The translations under genes were made by a program, and so were the position numbers. A DNA stretch of 64,000 nucleotides, taken from positions 1,426,001-1,490,000 of the forward strand of contig OZ252110.1 of NCBI GenBank assembly GCA_965248545.1. Direction: 5' to 3'. Each line of letters begins with the position of its first letter. Positions within the stretch are counted from its first letter, which is position 1. Shown here piece by piece: positions 9,030 through 17,093 of this stretch. The notes under the pieces were generated by a model, which was given only the letters and a program-made list of their open reading frames with translations, made no database searches and had not been told where the DNA came from. This stretch comes from Alteromonas_E sp965248545. Its GTDB lineage: Bacteria > Pseudomonadota > Gammaproteobacteria > Enterobacterales > Alteromonadaceae.

Positions 9030-9443
9030 TCAACACCTCCGTCGAAGTTCGTAGTTTAATTAAGCGCGTAAAGCGAATTGCCCCATTGTTCTCCAGAAAT
9101 ACATAGATCACAGCATGTAAACGGATTTATAGGCGCTTGTTATTATTATGTTAAGGGATGTATAAGAATTACTCAGATCGGTAGGTTTAGTCTAGTGTTT
9201 TCTCAAGTTTTTTTGAACAATCGGTTGTTTTTTAAACTAATTTGTAAATATTTTGAAATCTATCTATATCTTCATTTAGAGAGAAAGAATTCATTCCACA
9301 GATACAAAGCGCACGTTTAAACCGCGTTTCATTTGACCAAACACAAGCATGGCAAGGTTTTCATCCCAATGCATCGCGTTTCAATTGATGTTTTTTTGAA
9401 CAAAATATTGACAACCCAAGACAACCTGACGTAAGGTAGGTGA
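9030..9443. promoter_or_regulatory. Divergent intergenic region between ctaC and tetR
   Basis: 414 bp without a credible gene. The middle part (roughly 9150-9320) is strongly AT-rich, as expected for promoters of the leftward cox operon. On the tetR side, TTGACA at 9408-9413 resembles a -35 box and is followed 9 nt later by the operator; no convincing -10 element was found. Short frames here have no ribosome-binding sites or recognisable content. Confidence 0.5.
9423..9441 (+). promoter_or_regulatory. Putative TetR operator, copy 1 (upstream of tetR)
   Basis: AACCTGACGTAAGGTAGGT ends 2 nt before the regulator start codon. It matches, in reverse orientation, the sequence before the downstream hydrolase at 18 of 19 positions. 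Its ends form ACCT...AGGT half-sites. The position overlaps the ribosome-binding region and expected promoter, which suggests autorepression. Confidence 0.65.
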
Positions 9444-10016
9444 ATGAAAATTGAAAATCCGACAAAAACTGCATTGATGGATCTTGCTGAAGAGATCTTA
9501 CAAACACAATCATTTGCCAATGTCTCATTCCAGACATTAGCTGACGGTGTGGGTATCAAAAAAGGCAGTGTTTATTACCATTTCGAAAGCAAAGATCAGC
9601 TAGCAGAGGCACTCATTGACCGAACACGGCACAGGCTTCGCGATGCCTTACAACAAATTGTCAATGAACCACCACCAAAACAGTTGCGGATTTACATCAA
9701 TTGGTTTTTACGCAATATCGGCGCCGCCGAGAAAATGTGCCCAGGCGCAAATTTCGCCGTGTGTTGGGATGCTTTGCCTGTTTCTACCCGCGAAAAAGTC
9801 AAACACTTGTATGCAACGCATCAAAGTGGACTGAAAGCGATCATTGAGAGAGGACAAGCTCAACGAGTGTTCGGCACAGCACTGCCAGCAAAAACACTCG
9901 CAGAAGCGATCTTTGCTTTACTTCAAGGTGGCTTATTGTCATCCCGCGTTGCTGAGGACCCTAAGCAATTTGAAGCGGTTAAGACAACGGCGCTACAGCT
10001 GGTTGAAACCGGCTGA
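9444..10016 (+). CDS. TetR/AcrR family transcriptional regulator
   Basis: 190 residues. The N-terminal helix-turn-helix is typical: DLAEEILQTQSFANVSFQTLADGVGIKKGSVYYHFESKDQLAEALI (about residues 13-58), with the KGSVYYHF recognition helix of the family. The C-terminal ligand domain is unlike any I can name. It is followed 51 nt later by an alpha/beta hydrolase on the same strand, and near-identical operator-like sequences flank the gene, so it most likely represses itself and the hydrolase and is released by a small hydrophobic ligand. The ligand is unknown. Confidence 0.9.
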   Translation: MKIENPTKTALMDLAEEILQTQSFANVSFQTLADGVGIKKGSVYYHFESKDQLAEALIDRTRHRLRDALQQIVNEPPPKQLRIYINWFLRNIGAAEKMCPGANFAVCWDALPVSTREKVKHLYATHQSGLKAIIERGQAQRVFGTALPAKTLAEAIFALLQGGLLSSRVAEDPKQFEAVKTTALQLVETG

Positions 10017-10033
10017 AATTTTTTTGACTTTCT

Positions 10034-10053
10034 AACCTACCTCACGTCAGGTT
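10034..10053 (-). promoter_or_regulatory. Putative TetR operator, copy 2 (upstream of the hydrolase)
   Basis: AACCTACCTCACGTCAGGTT is the inverse complement of the operator before tetR with one substitution. It ends 14 nt before the hydrolase start codon, and a TTGACT sequence lies just upstream of it. Presence in front of both genes is the main evidence for a shared operator. Confidence 0.65.
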
Positions 10054-10067
10054 GACAGGAGATTATT

Positions 10068-10895
10068 ATGAGTTCAATCGCATTGCAGTTGTTTAGACTG
10101 CAAAACAAATCCATTAGTTTGATATCACCCACTCGAGCAGTAAAGCGGGCGCTGCAATTGTTTTTCAGACCTCGTCGACACACACCGAAGTCGTGGGAAA
10201 TGATTGCGGAACAAGAAGGAACCCGTCATATGCTGTCCGATGGTTGCTCAGCGATAAGCTGGGGAACTGGCGATCGCCAAGTGCTGATGATCCATGGCTG
10301 GGAGGGACGCGCAACTCAAATGTCAGCCTTTGTTCCACAACTCCTTGCCAAAGGATTTAAAGTAATTGCGGTTGACGCACCAGGGCATGGCCAATCAAGT
10401 GGAGAGGTTTCTCATCCAAAACGCTTTGTTGATGCGTTGTTCGCAGCGGCCGAATCGTTTGGCCCCTTTGAGGCGGTTATCGGTCACTCTATGGGTGGTG
10501 GCACAGCATTATATGCAGCGCTTGAAGGACTGCCCGTCAACAAAGTCATAAGTATTTCAGGACCCTCTAATTTTGAGTCGGTGTCACGACGTTTCGCACA
10601 ATTCATCGGGCTCACAGCGTCTGTGACGAACCGTTTTGTCAATGGAGTGGAGACGACTGTTGGGATCCCATTTGAGCGGATCAATCTGGCAGAGCGTGCT
10701 GCTGAACTCAGCATTCCTGCATTGTTGGTTCACGACAAAGAAGACCAAGAAGTACCGTTCTGGCATGCACAGAAAATTCAGTTTGTTTTATCCAGTGCTC
10801 GACTAGTGACCACCAAGAGCCTAGGACACCGAAGGATCGTGCGTGACCCCTACGTCGTTGAACACGTCGCGGAATTTATTGCCGAACAGGTTTAA
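10068..10895 (+). CDS. Alpha/beta hydrolase, probable target of the adjacent TetR
   Basis: 275 residues of alpha/beta hydrolase fold. HGWEGRATQ gives the oxyanion-hole region, VDAPGHGQSSG the conserved strand-turn, and GHSMGGGTALY the nucleophile elbow (Ser). LLVHDKEDQEVPF carries the probable acid, and SLGHRRIVRDP the catalytic His. AGGAG precedes the ATG. The substrate is unknown; TetR-controlled hydrolases of this kind often act on esters or lipophilic compounds, but this is inference. No signal peptide is visible, so it is probably cytoplasmic. Confidence 0.88.
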   Translation: MSSIALQLFRLQNKSISLISPTRAVKRALQLFFRPRRHTPKSWEMIAEQEGTRHMLSDGCSAISWGTGDRQVLMIHGWEGRATQMSAFVPQLLAKGFKVIAVDAPGHGQSSGEVSHPKRFVDALFAAAESFGPFEAVIGHSMGGGTALYAALEGLPVNKVISISGPSNFESVSRRFAQFIGLTASVTNRFVNGVETTVGIPFERINLAERAAELSIPALLVHDKEDQEVPFWHAQKIQFVLSSARLVTTKSLGHRRIVRDPYVVEHVAEFIAEQV

Positions 10896-11074
10896 CCAAG
10901 GCATAAATGATACCGGGCCACAGTGAAAAGCACTATACGTGCATGAGCGTGGCCATAGCCCCTTTAGGTTCGAATCAACCTGTTTGATCTATATCTAATT
11001 CCCAGCTCGAGCACATTTACCCTGTGCAACTAGCTGCTAGACTTTTTTTACCGCGTTGAACGGATAGAAAATGA

Positions 11075-12298
11075 ATGTCTAGAACGATTGCAATGATTTT
11101 GGCCGGTGGCGAAGGTAAACGACTATTCCCTCTCACCGAAACCAGAAGTAAGCCATCTGTTCCTTTTGCGGGCAGCATGCGGATTATCGATTTCGTACTC
11201 AATAACTTTGTTAATTCTGATTACTTAAAAATATATGTACTGACGCAGTTCAAATCGCAATCGCTTAACATCCACTTGCGTCAAGCATGGCATCTATCCG
11301 GACTTACCGATAACTTTATCGACGCTATCCCAGCGCAAATGCGAATGGGTAAACGATGGTATGAAGGTACCGCGGATGCCATTTACCAAAATATTCGCCT
11401 TATCGGTTTACATGAACCCGATAACGTATGTGTCTTTGGTAGTGACCACATTTACAAAATGGACGTACGCCAGATGGTGCAGTATCACGAGCATACAGGT
11501 GCCGCATTAACCGTCTGCGCTACGCGTGTGCCACTGCGAGAGGCCGCTCAATTTGGCGTGATCAGTGTAGATGAAAACTATCGAATGATTGGATTTGATG
11601 AGAAACCGCGAAACCCGACCCCGCTGCCCGACCAACCGGATATGGCCCTTATTTCAATGGGAAATTATGTATTCGATGCAGAATTTCTTTTTCAAGCGCT
11701 CAGCGAAGACAATCAGGATACAAAATCATCACATGATTTTGGTTGTGACATTATTCCTAAGGCGTTCCCAACCCATAAAGTACAAGTGTACGACTTCCAT
11801 AAGAACAAGATAACCAATGAAAACACCTGCTTTTACTGGAAGGACGTGGGAACACTTGACGCTTTTTGGCAGGCGCATATGGATTTACTTGAACATGACC
11901 CAGCGTTTAATTTGTTTAACCCCAAATGGCCATTGCGCAGCTATCATCCACCCGTGCCTGCGGCCAAGATTATGGCTGATTCTAGTGGCGTGGAAAGCAC
12001 TATTCACAACGCAATTATTGCCTCTGGTTGTGAAGTTGAAGGGGCAAATGTAGAAAAAAGCGTATTGGGTTATAGAGTTAGAGTCGCAGCGGGCTCGTCA
12101 CTTAATGAGAGTATACTGTTGGGCAAAGTACACGTTGGGAATCAATGCCAATTGCACAAAGTTATTGCTGACAAAGACGTGGTTATCGCGCCCAATATGC
12201 ACATTGGATTCGATCACAAGCGGGACATGGCGCGCGGGTTAACGGTGACAGATACCGGAGTTACCGTTATTCCGAAAGGTATGGTTGTCGGTTATTAA
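11075..12298 (+). CDS. glgC: Glucose-1-phosphate adenylyltransferase (ADP-glucose pyrophosphorylase)
   Basis: 407 residues. The nucleotidyltransferase signature is AGGEGKRLFPLTETRSKPSVPFAG near the N-terminus, followed by WYEGTADAIYQN and the glucose-1-phosphate site IGFDEKPRNP. The C-terminal third is a left-handed beta-helix with hexapeptide-like repeats (GCEVEGANVEKSVLGYRVRV). It makes ADP-glucose for glycogen. Unusually, glgA, glgB and glgP are not beside it, so the pathway is either elsewhere or the ADP-glucose has another use. A weak GGAT precedes the ATG. Confidence 0.95.
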   Translation: MSRTIAMILAGGEGKRLFPLTETRSKPSVPFAGSMRIIDFVLNNFVNSDYLKIYVLTQFKSQSLNIHLRQAWHLSGLTDNFIDAIPAQMRMGKRWYEGTADAIYQNIRLIGLHEPDNVCVFGSDHIYKMDVRQMVQYHEHTGAALTVCATRVPLREAAQFGVISVDENYRMIGFDEKPRNPTPLPDQPDMALISMGNYVFDAEFLFQALSEDNQDTKSSHDFGCDIIPKAFPTHKVQVYDFHKNKITNENTCFYWKDVGTLDAFWQAHMDLLEHDPAFNLFNPKWPLRSYHPPVPAAKIMADSSGVESTIHNAIIASGCEVEGANVEKSVLGYRVRVAAGSSLNESILLGKVHVGNQCQLHKVIADKDVVIAPNMHIGFDHKRDMARGLTVTDTGVTVIPKGMVVGY

Positions 12299-12309
12299 AC
12301 CCGACAACC
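12283..12309. terminator. Stem-loop at the convergent glgC/lexA junction
   Basis: GGTTGTCGG at the glgC 3' end pairs with CCGACAACC after the stop, giving a perfect 9-bp stem with a 9-nt loop that contains the stop codon. No T-tract follows on either strand, so a weak bidirectional terminator is the most that can be claimed. Confidence 0.45.
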
Positions 12310-12330
12310 CATTAACGTTGATGTACAACC

Positions 12331-12957
12331 TTACATCCAATCTGCGTTTCTGATTACGCCAACAGCGATACCTTCGATAGAGAAAGGTTGTGATGCAAGG
12401 TCGACTTTTATCGGCTGAAACTCTTCGTTTTCTGCATGTAGTAGCACTTCTCGACCGCGTTTTTCGAGGCGTTTCACTGTGACATCTTCATCAACACGAG
12501 CAACAACCACTTGGCCGTTATGCACATCCTGAGTGCTATGAACAGCCAGTAAATCGCCATCTAAGATACCGATGTCTTTCATACTCATACCATTGACGCG
12601 CAACAGAAAGTCAGCCTGTGGATGAAATAATTCAGGGTCAACTTTGTAGTGCGACTCAACATGCTCTTGGGCTAAGATGGGTTCACCTGCAGCAACTCTA
12701 CCAATCAGTGGTAAACCTAGGGCTTCGTCGTCTTGATCATCCAATGGAATGTTCAATTTAATACCACGCGACGTACCCGGCAAAATTTCGATAACACCCT
12801 TTCTCGCCAGTGCTTTTAAATGCTCCTCGGCAGCATTCGCTGACTTAAAACCCAATTCACGTGCAATTTCTGCCCGTGTCGGTGGCATACCAGTGTCAGC
12901 CATGGTGGTTTTAATTAAGGAAAGAACTTCTTCTTGTCGTTGAGTTAGTGGACGCAT
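12331..12957 (-). CDS. lexA: LexA SOS-response repressor
   Basis: 208 residues. The N-terminal winged helix (MRPLTQRQEEVLSLI, TRAEIARELGFKSANAAEEHL) binds SOS boxes. The self-cleavage site is A90-G91 in RVAAGEP. Catalytic residues are S125 in GMSMKD and K162 in VTVKRL. RecA filaments stimulate cleavage and de-repress DNA repair genes. Two consensus LexA boxes lie just upstream, so it is autoregulated. No recombination or polymerase genes accompany it here. Confidence 0.97.
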   Translation of the reverse strand: MRPLTQRQEEVLSLIKTTMADTGMPPTRAEIARELGFKSANAAEEHLKALARKGVIEILPGTSRGIKLNIPLDDQDDEALGLPLIGRVAAGEPILAQEHVESHYKVDPELFHPQADFLLRVNGMSMKDIGILDGDLLAVHSTQDVHNGQVVVARVDEDVTVKRLEKRGREVLLHAENEEFQPIKVDLASQPFSIEGIAVGVIRNADWM

Positions 12958-12964
12958 AACCAGC

Positions 12965-12980
12965 CTGTTATTTCATACAG
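12965..12980 (-). promoter_or_regulatory. LexA box 1 (SOS box)
   Basis: CTGTTATTTCATACAG matches CTGT-N8-ACAG exactly and lies 8 nt upstream of the lexA start codon. Confidence 0.88.
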
Positions 12981-12984
12981 TTAA

Positions 12985-13000
12985 CTGTCAGTATATACAG
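12985..13000 (-). promoter_or_regulatory. LexA box 2 (SOS box)
   Basis: CTGTCAGTATATACAG matches CTGT-N8-ACAG exactly. It is spaced 20 bp start-to-start from box 1, about two helical turns, so two dimers would bind the same DNA face. The tandem layout recalls the E. coli lexA operator. Confidence 0.92.
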
Positions 13001-13070
13001 TTATTCAACTTGTACAAGCGCAAAATAGGGTTGTCAGCCTAGGTTTGGTGATTGAGGTGCTAGAACTTCT

Positions 13071-13114
13071 AAAAAAACACTCAGGCTGGCCCAAGACAGC
13101 CAAGAACCAGCCTG
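13071..13114 (-). terminator. Rho-independent terminator of the 15-gene envelope operon
   Basis: On the minus strand CAGGCTGG and CCAGCCTG form an 8-bp stem with a 17-nt loop, followed after TGAGTG by seven T residues. It lies about 40 nt after the stop of the last operon gene and is correctly oriented to end that transcript. Confidence 0.75.
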
Positions 13115-13154
13115 AAAGTCGTGCGATTGTCACAGTACCAAGCGTAGTCCGGTA

Positions 13155-14168
13155 CTAAAACGGAAGAAAGTTATAGGTATATTCAAGTTCCGTCGTGGTG
13201 ACATTTAACGCACCAAAATTAATGAGTCGAATTCTAGATAGCAGACGCTGCACCAGGTCATCGGAATCCAAGTCAGTTCCGACTAGCGTCACAGACGTCA
13301 ACTGACCATTTGGCGCAATGACCAACCGAATAGTCAACTTGCCCTGTAATTCAGGTTCAGACCGCAGCGCACGTCGATACAACGAATACACTGCGCCTTT
13401 GTTTTGAGAGAGTGTTTTTCGAATGGACTCAACACTGCGATCACCGATGACCTCAGCCTCAGCTTCCACCTCAAATCGCTGAGTCGCCAATGCTGCAGCT
13501 CCTTCTGTAGGCGCATCAAACTCAGTCGTTTTTCGACCTTCAAGCGTGCCACGTGCGCCAACGGTTGACGACAAAGAAGAGGTGTCTATGCCACCACTCG
13601 TGGTGTTCACCGCTTGCCCTATTAACTTGCGCGCCGTTTCACTTTGCTCTCCAGCGCCCTCGGTCAACTGAGTGTCAGCCAAGTTACCTAAATCAAGAGA
13701 ATCGCGCAGACTTGCCAGGTCATCAGAGAAGTTCATCACGCCGGCTTGAGCAGCCGTCTCTTTAGCCAGTTGGATTTTTTCTGCTTCTGTAGGTTCAGCA
13801 ACAACGACCGGCTCAGGCCTCTCTTCTACCACTGGTTCAGGCTCAACGACGTCTTCGATTACAGGTTCGGGTTCAGGCTCTGGCTCAATCACTTCCTCAA
13901 CCACGGGCTCAGGTTCCGGCTCTACCGGAACGGGTTCAGGCAGTTCGACTGCGGGTGGCTCCTTGGCCTCGAGGATCTTGGCCAATTGCGGTGGGATCTT
14001 GGCTTTTTGTTCGCGAGTGGGTTCTGGTACATCAATGCTATTGACCAACACTGCGAGCAACAACGCAACAACTAAGGTCCCAGTTGTCAGACGTCGAAAG
14101 CGTTTATTCTCTTCCTCGCCGCTCGACCATGGCAGCGTCGAAAAATAGTAGGGCGTAACAGCAATCAT
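13155..14168 (-). CDS. TonB-like energy transducer with AgmX/PglI-type C-terminal domain
   Basis: 337 residues. A cytoplasmic N-terminus precedes one membrane helix (about 30-46). Then comes a Pro/Glu-rich stretch rich in EPEPEP and VVEE (about 68-125), expected to extend through the periplasm, a Gly/Ser/Thr-rich linker, and a TonB/AgmX-like C-terminal domain (about 245-337: IRKTLSQNKGAVYSLYRRALRSEPELQGKL...VTLVGTDLDSDD). This matches the arm protein of TolQR- or ExbBD-driven machines. Its ATG overlaps the stop of the upstream ExbD (ATGA), so the two are coupled. The outer-membrane partner is inferred to be one of the operon's barrels or TPR lipoproteins. Confidence 0.85.
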   Translation of the reverse strand: MIAVTPYYFSTLPWSSGEEENKRFRRLTTGTLVVALLLAVLVNSIDVPEPTREQKAKIPPQLAKILEAKEPPAVELPEPVPVEPEPEPVVEEVIEPEPEPEPVIEDVVEPEPVVEERPEPVVVAEPTEAEKIQLAKETAAQAGVMNFSDDLASLRDSLDLGNLADTQLTEGAGEQSETARKLIGQAVNTTSGGIDTSSLSSTVGARGTLEGRKTTEFDAPTEGAAALATQRFEVEAEAEVIGDRSVESIRKTLSQNKGAVYSLYRRALRSEPELQGKLTIRLVIAPNGQLTSVTLVGTDLDSDDLVQRLLSRIRLINFGALNVTTTELEYTYNFLPF

Positions 14169-14704
14169 TCCGCGCCTCCGGCACTGACGACGGTTTCTGA
14201 CTCAGGCTCCACGAACTCCACCGCTAACGCTATGTTTGTATAGCCCTGTGTTGCGCAGGTCTGCATGATTTTCTTTAATACCTGATATTCAATTTCATGA
14301 TCGCCCATAATCGTAATAGCGTAGGCAGGCGTTTCTTCGTCAGTAGAGGGTTGTCTTTCGGTTCTTAGCTGAGTCCTAAACACTAATTCATTTGCGAGTG
14401 GCTCCAGCTCTCCATCTTGGTCTTGGATAATCGCATCAATAGACATAATCAACTTACCATCCAACATGATCCGCTCTGCACTGACTGTGAGTAACAGCTG
14501 CTCTTCCGCGGCTGTGTCAGCAGTGGATTTCGGCAATGTGAGGCTGCGGTCATTTTGCAGTACTTGAACATCCGAAGCGTTGAGCATCAGAAAGAACACC
14601 AAGATCGTGAAGATATCCATCAACGATACGAGACTTAATTTTCCTTGCGAGGAAAGCCGTTTGTGATGTCTCGCCATCCGTTTGGCACGCATAGACTGCT
14701 TCAT
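14165..14704 (-). CDS. ExbD/TolR family motor protein (second paralog, Asp retained)
   Basis: 179 residues: a basic cytoplasmic N-terminus, one membrane helix (about 24-42) and a periplasmic domain. The helix reads KLSLVSLMDIFTILVFF; D30 aligns with the proton-carrying Asp of ExbD/TolR. The start overlaps the stop of the upstream paralog as ATGA. The periplasmic part is longer than usual, with an acidic insertion around residues 85-118. It should form the rotor or plug of a proton-driven TolQR-like motor together with the adjacent genes. Confidence 0.88.
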   Translation of the reverse strand: MKQSMRAKRMARHHKRLSSQGKLSLVSLMDIFTILVFFLMLNASDVQVLQNDRSLTLPKSTADTAAEEQLLLTVSAERIMLDGKLIMSIDAIIQDQDGELEPLANELVFRTQLRTERQPSTDEETPAYAITIMGDHEIEYQVLKKIMQTCATQGYTNIALAVEFVEPESETVVSAGGAE

Positions 14705-15252
14705 TGTGTGCCCTCACCTTTAAACGAGCGCGCCGGAGCATCGGCTAATGACACGTTGGGAAACAGCTCAGCGGGAACCACAGATGCAGCGACGACGTCC
14801 GGATATGAGCGCACAGTATCCATCAAGCTGACAATCGTTTGATAGGACACATCATCGTCGAGTAACAAAACGAGGTCGTTTTTATCAACTTCTTTTGCTA
14901 ACAAGGTTTGCTTAACTTGCTTTAATACACCTTGAAGCTGCGCAAAATCATGCAGCGTTCGACCACTCTCTACATCAACTTTCGCAGGGATCGCTTGGAC
15001 CAAATAACCTTGTGGAAAATATACTTCCAGTGTGTTTCGAGTCACCAACACTTCCAATTGCTGGTTTTCAATACTCTCTTCTGGTCCCAGCGTGCTGAGT
15101 CCCGGTAACTGAAGCTCAACAACGGTGATCTTTGAAAACACCATCATCATCAACAAGACCGGAACCAATACGATCATCAAATTCATGAATGATGTGATGT
15201 CGAGTTCGGCTTCTTGACGAGCCAGTTTATGTTGGCGTTTTTTGCCTAACAT
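14701..15252 (-). CDS. ExbD/TolR family protein (first paralog, conserved Asp replaced by Asn)
   Basis: 183 residues: a basic N-terminus, one helix (about 24-42) and a periplasmic domain. The helix start reads ELDITSFMNLMIVLVPVLL. Aligned by eye to the usual TPFIDVMLVLL, the proton-carrying Asp is replaced by N24, and a Pro enters the helix. The paralog encoded next keeps its Asp. The pair therefore probably forms a heteromeric assembly in which only one subunit type carries protons. It lies 5 nt after the ExbB-like gene. Confidence 0.87.
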   Translation of the reverse strand: MLGKKRQHKLARQEAELDITSFMNLMIVLVPVLLMMMVFSKITVVELQLPGLSTLGPEESIENQQLEVLVTRNTLEVYFPQGYLVQAIPAKVDVESGRTLHDFAQLQGVLKQVKQTLLAKEVDKNDLVLLLDDDVSYQTIVSLMDTVRSYPDVVAASVVPAELFPNVSLADAPARSFKGEGTQ

Positions 15253-15257
15253 CGGTC

Positions 15258-15929
15258 TTACTCACTTACGTCAGTAGCACGCGTTTTAGGCGTAATATTG
15301 TGGCTCGCGATCAAGGTATTCAGGCATTTAACGCCGGCCATTTCCATACTGTCGATTATTTCGGTTGTTTTGGTTTGTAGAATGGAATGACAAGCCAATA
15401 ATGGAATTGCAGCGATGAGTCCAAAAGCCGTGGTATTCATCGCCACAGAAATACTTTGAGACAACAGGCTCGCCTTTTCTGCTGGGTCGGCATTGGCCAC
15501 CGCTGAGAACGCTGCAATGAGTCCAATAATAGTACCTAGCAGACCGAGCAACGTTGAAATATTGGCAAGGGTACTCAAATACGGAGTCCGCTTTTCCAGA
15601 CGCGGAATCGATTCCATCAAACCTTCTTCCATCGCATATTCGATATCTTCTCGGCGCGGACTGATACTCAACCTGGCGATACCAGCAGCAATCACACGAC
15701 TGATTGGCGCGCTATTCGTCTTACCTAGTGACAAAATTTGGTCGAAACGATTCGAAGCAAGTAAGGGTTCTATTTGTGCAAAAGCCGCCTTATTAGTACG
15801 CCGTGCCATGCTCAGAAATACGTAACGCTCAATTGCAACTGCCAACCCGAGCGCCAATACAATCGAAATCGGGAACATAAACGGTCCCCCTTCCTGAAAA
15901 AAACGCACGATGGTTTGCATAACATCCAT
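15258..15929 (-). CDS. MotA/TolQ/ExbB family proton channel protein
   Basis: About 223 residues from the ATG reading MDVMQTIVRFF; GGAGAAAG just upstream decides this start over a longer frame. Three helices are visible: MFPISIVLALGLAVAIERYVF, LSTLANISTLLGLLGTIIGLIAAFSAV and ISVAMNTTAFGLIAAIPLLACHSI. The GLLGTIIGLI and NTTAFGLIAAIP motifs are those of TolQ/ExbB. It should conduct protons with the two ExbD-like proteins and drive the TonB-like arm. A 110-nt gap separates it from the upstream 124-residue gene, room for an internal promoter. Confidence 0.92.
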   Translation of the reverse strand: MDVMQTIVRFFQEGGPFMFPISIVLALGLAVAIERYVFLSMARRTNKAAFAQIEPLLASNRFDQILSLGKTNSAPISRVIAAGIARLSISPRREDIEYAMEEGLMESIPRLEKRTPYLSTLANISTLLGLLGTIIGLIAAFSAVANADPAEKASLLSQSISVAMNTTAFGLIAAIPLLACHSILQTKTTEIIDSMEMAGVKCLNTLIASHNITPKTRATDVSE

Positions 15930-16039
15930 AACTTTCTCCAATGATGTTAACGGGCCCTTGCCAAAACGGCATGACAGCACGATATAGTGTGAAACAGTGT
16001 ACTCAATTCCAAATAATTGATGAGTATCACTTCTTATCC

Positions 16040-16414
16040 TTACTTATTGTTTTTAGCGTCCGTCTCTGCAGGAATGCTTGAGTTAGACTCAAACAACACC
16101 TGATGCAGGGCCAGACGATTCAAAAATGCTTGTCGCTCGATAGGCGCCATAGGTTGGGAAGCCTCTCCAGTCAACGCTACGCGGCCCATCCGCATATGCG
16201 GTGGCGAATCCCAAGGCACAATAGATAGCACTCTCGGCTGCTGTTGGTCGCCACGTATAGTAGACTCCAACTTAATTACGTCGCGCTCATTGCTTTGCTG
16301 TGCCATGACATCAGTCACCATCAGATTGGTACTCGTAATCACCAAATAGGCGGCAACCATCGCGTTTTTGCGCTTGAACGCTCGTCGTGATCTAACTCTC
16401 TGTTTGAACTGCAC
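16040..16414 (-). CDS. Small exported protein of unknown function in the envelope operon
   Basis: 124 residues, not recognised. A very basic N-terminus (RVRSRRAFKRK) leads into a hydrophobic segment (about 18-38) ending TDVMAQQ, which looks like a signal peptide. The mature part is short and polar. The start is GTG, supported by AAGGAG 7 nt upstream, and lies 23 nt inside the preceding TPR lipoprotein gene. By position it corresponds to the small protein between the TPR lipoprotein and motor genes of Glt-like loci, but I see no sequence reason to call it homologous. Confidence 0.6.
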   Translation of the reverse strand: MQFKQRVRSRRAFKRKNAMVAAYLVITSTNLMVTDVMAQQSNERDVIKLESTIRGDQQQPRVLSIVPWDSPPHMRMGRVALTGEASQPMAPIERQAFLNRLALHQVLFESNSSIPAETDAKNNK

Positions 16415-17093
16415 GTTGCATCTCCTTTATCCAACGATCAACCAGCTTGGTTGATAATCCCTGTTCTTCCAGTAATTGTTTGTATTGGATGTAATCGTTT
16501 AAAGCGGCAGCTTTGTCACCCATATACAAGTCAAATAAGATACCGCGGTTACGATAACCATTCGCAAACCCTGACCACGCTGAAATTGCGCGGTTGTAGT
16601 GTTTGCGAGCCAACACAAATCGACCTTCTCTTCGGTAGTACTGACCCAGCCGGTCATGCGCAAAATAATTGTCTGCGTTTTGTTCAATGGCTTTGACCCA
16701 ATACTGCTCGGCTTCGCGGTGTTCATCTATTGACTGAAAGCCATCGCCAATCGCGAGTAGCAGCATTGACGCCGGTTGAGGTTCAGCATCCAATGAAGTG
16801 AGTAATACATCTAGCGTCGCACTCACCCCAGCCTGATCGCCCCGTGCCATTTGTTGCTGCAAAGTCGAAAGTTGCGCTTTGTGAACCGCGGAAAGTGCTC
16901 GCCTAGTTTGCAAAAAGCGATTCACAGATGCTTGTGTGACAATGACTTCGGGATTCGTATTTGACGCAGACGTATCAGTCGCTTGTTCTGCGCTTGGCCA
17001 CAGCGGCACACTCGAGCAACCCGTCAGCAATAAGACTAGCACGATGGCAAGCCACAAAATTCGAGTGCTATGGTGTTGATCAGAACGCCGCAT
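16392..17093 (-). CDS. TPR-containing lipoprotein (GltE-like position)
   Basis: 233 residues from the ATG (MRRSDQ), chosen because GAGG stands six bases upstream; a longer frame starts 33 nt earlier. The signal sequence ends with a lipobox, LLLTGC, lipidated at C26. The middle carries tetratricopeptide helices, for example AEQYWVKAIEQNADNYFAHDRLGQYYRREGRFVLARKHYNRAI. Proteins of this size and type hold large periplasmic complexes at the outer membrane. Start and stop overlap both neighbours, indicating tight coupling. Confidence 0.82.
   Translation of the reverse strand: MRRSDQHHSTRILWLAIVLVLLLTGCSSVPLWPSAEQATDTSASNTNPEVIVTQASVNRFLQTRRALSAVHKAQLSTLQQQMARGDQAGVSATLDVLLTSLDAEPQPASMLLLAIGDGFQSIDEHREAEQYWVKAIEQNADNYFAHDRLGQYYRREGRFVLARKHYNRAISAWSGFANGYRNRGILFDLYMGDKAAALNDYIQYKQLLEEQGLSTKLVDRWIKEMQRAVQTES

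Noticed and set aside
9078..9320. 80-codon frame in the ctaC-tetR gap
   Set aside because: AT-rich, no ribosome-binding site, and low-complexity hydrophobic content without any recognisable pattern.
13861..13950. Repeat region or CRISPR-like pattern
   Set aside because: It is the Pro/Glu-rich codon repeat of the TonB-like arm, without regular spacers.
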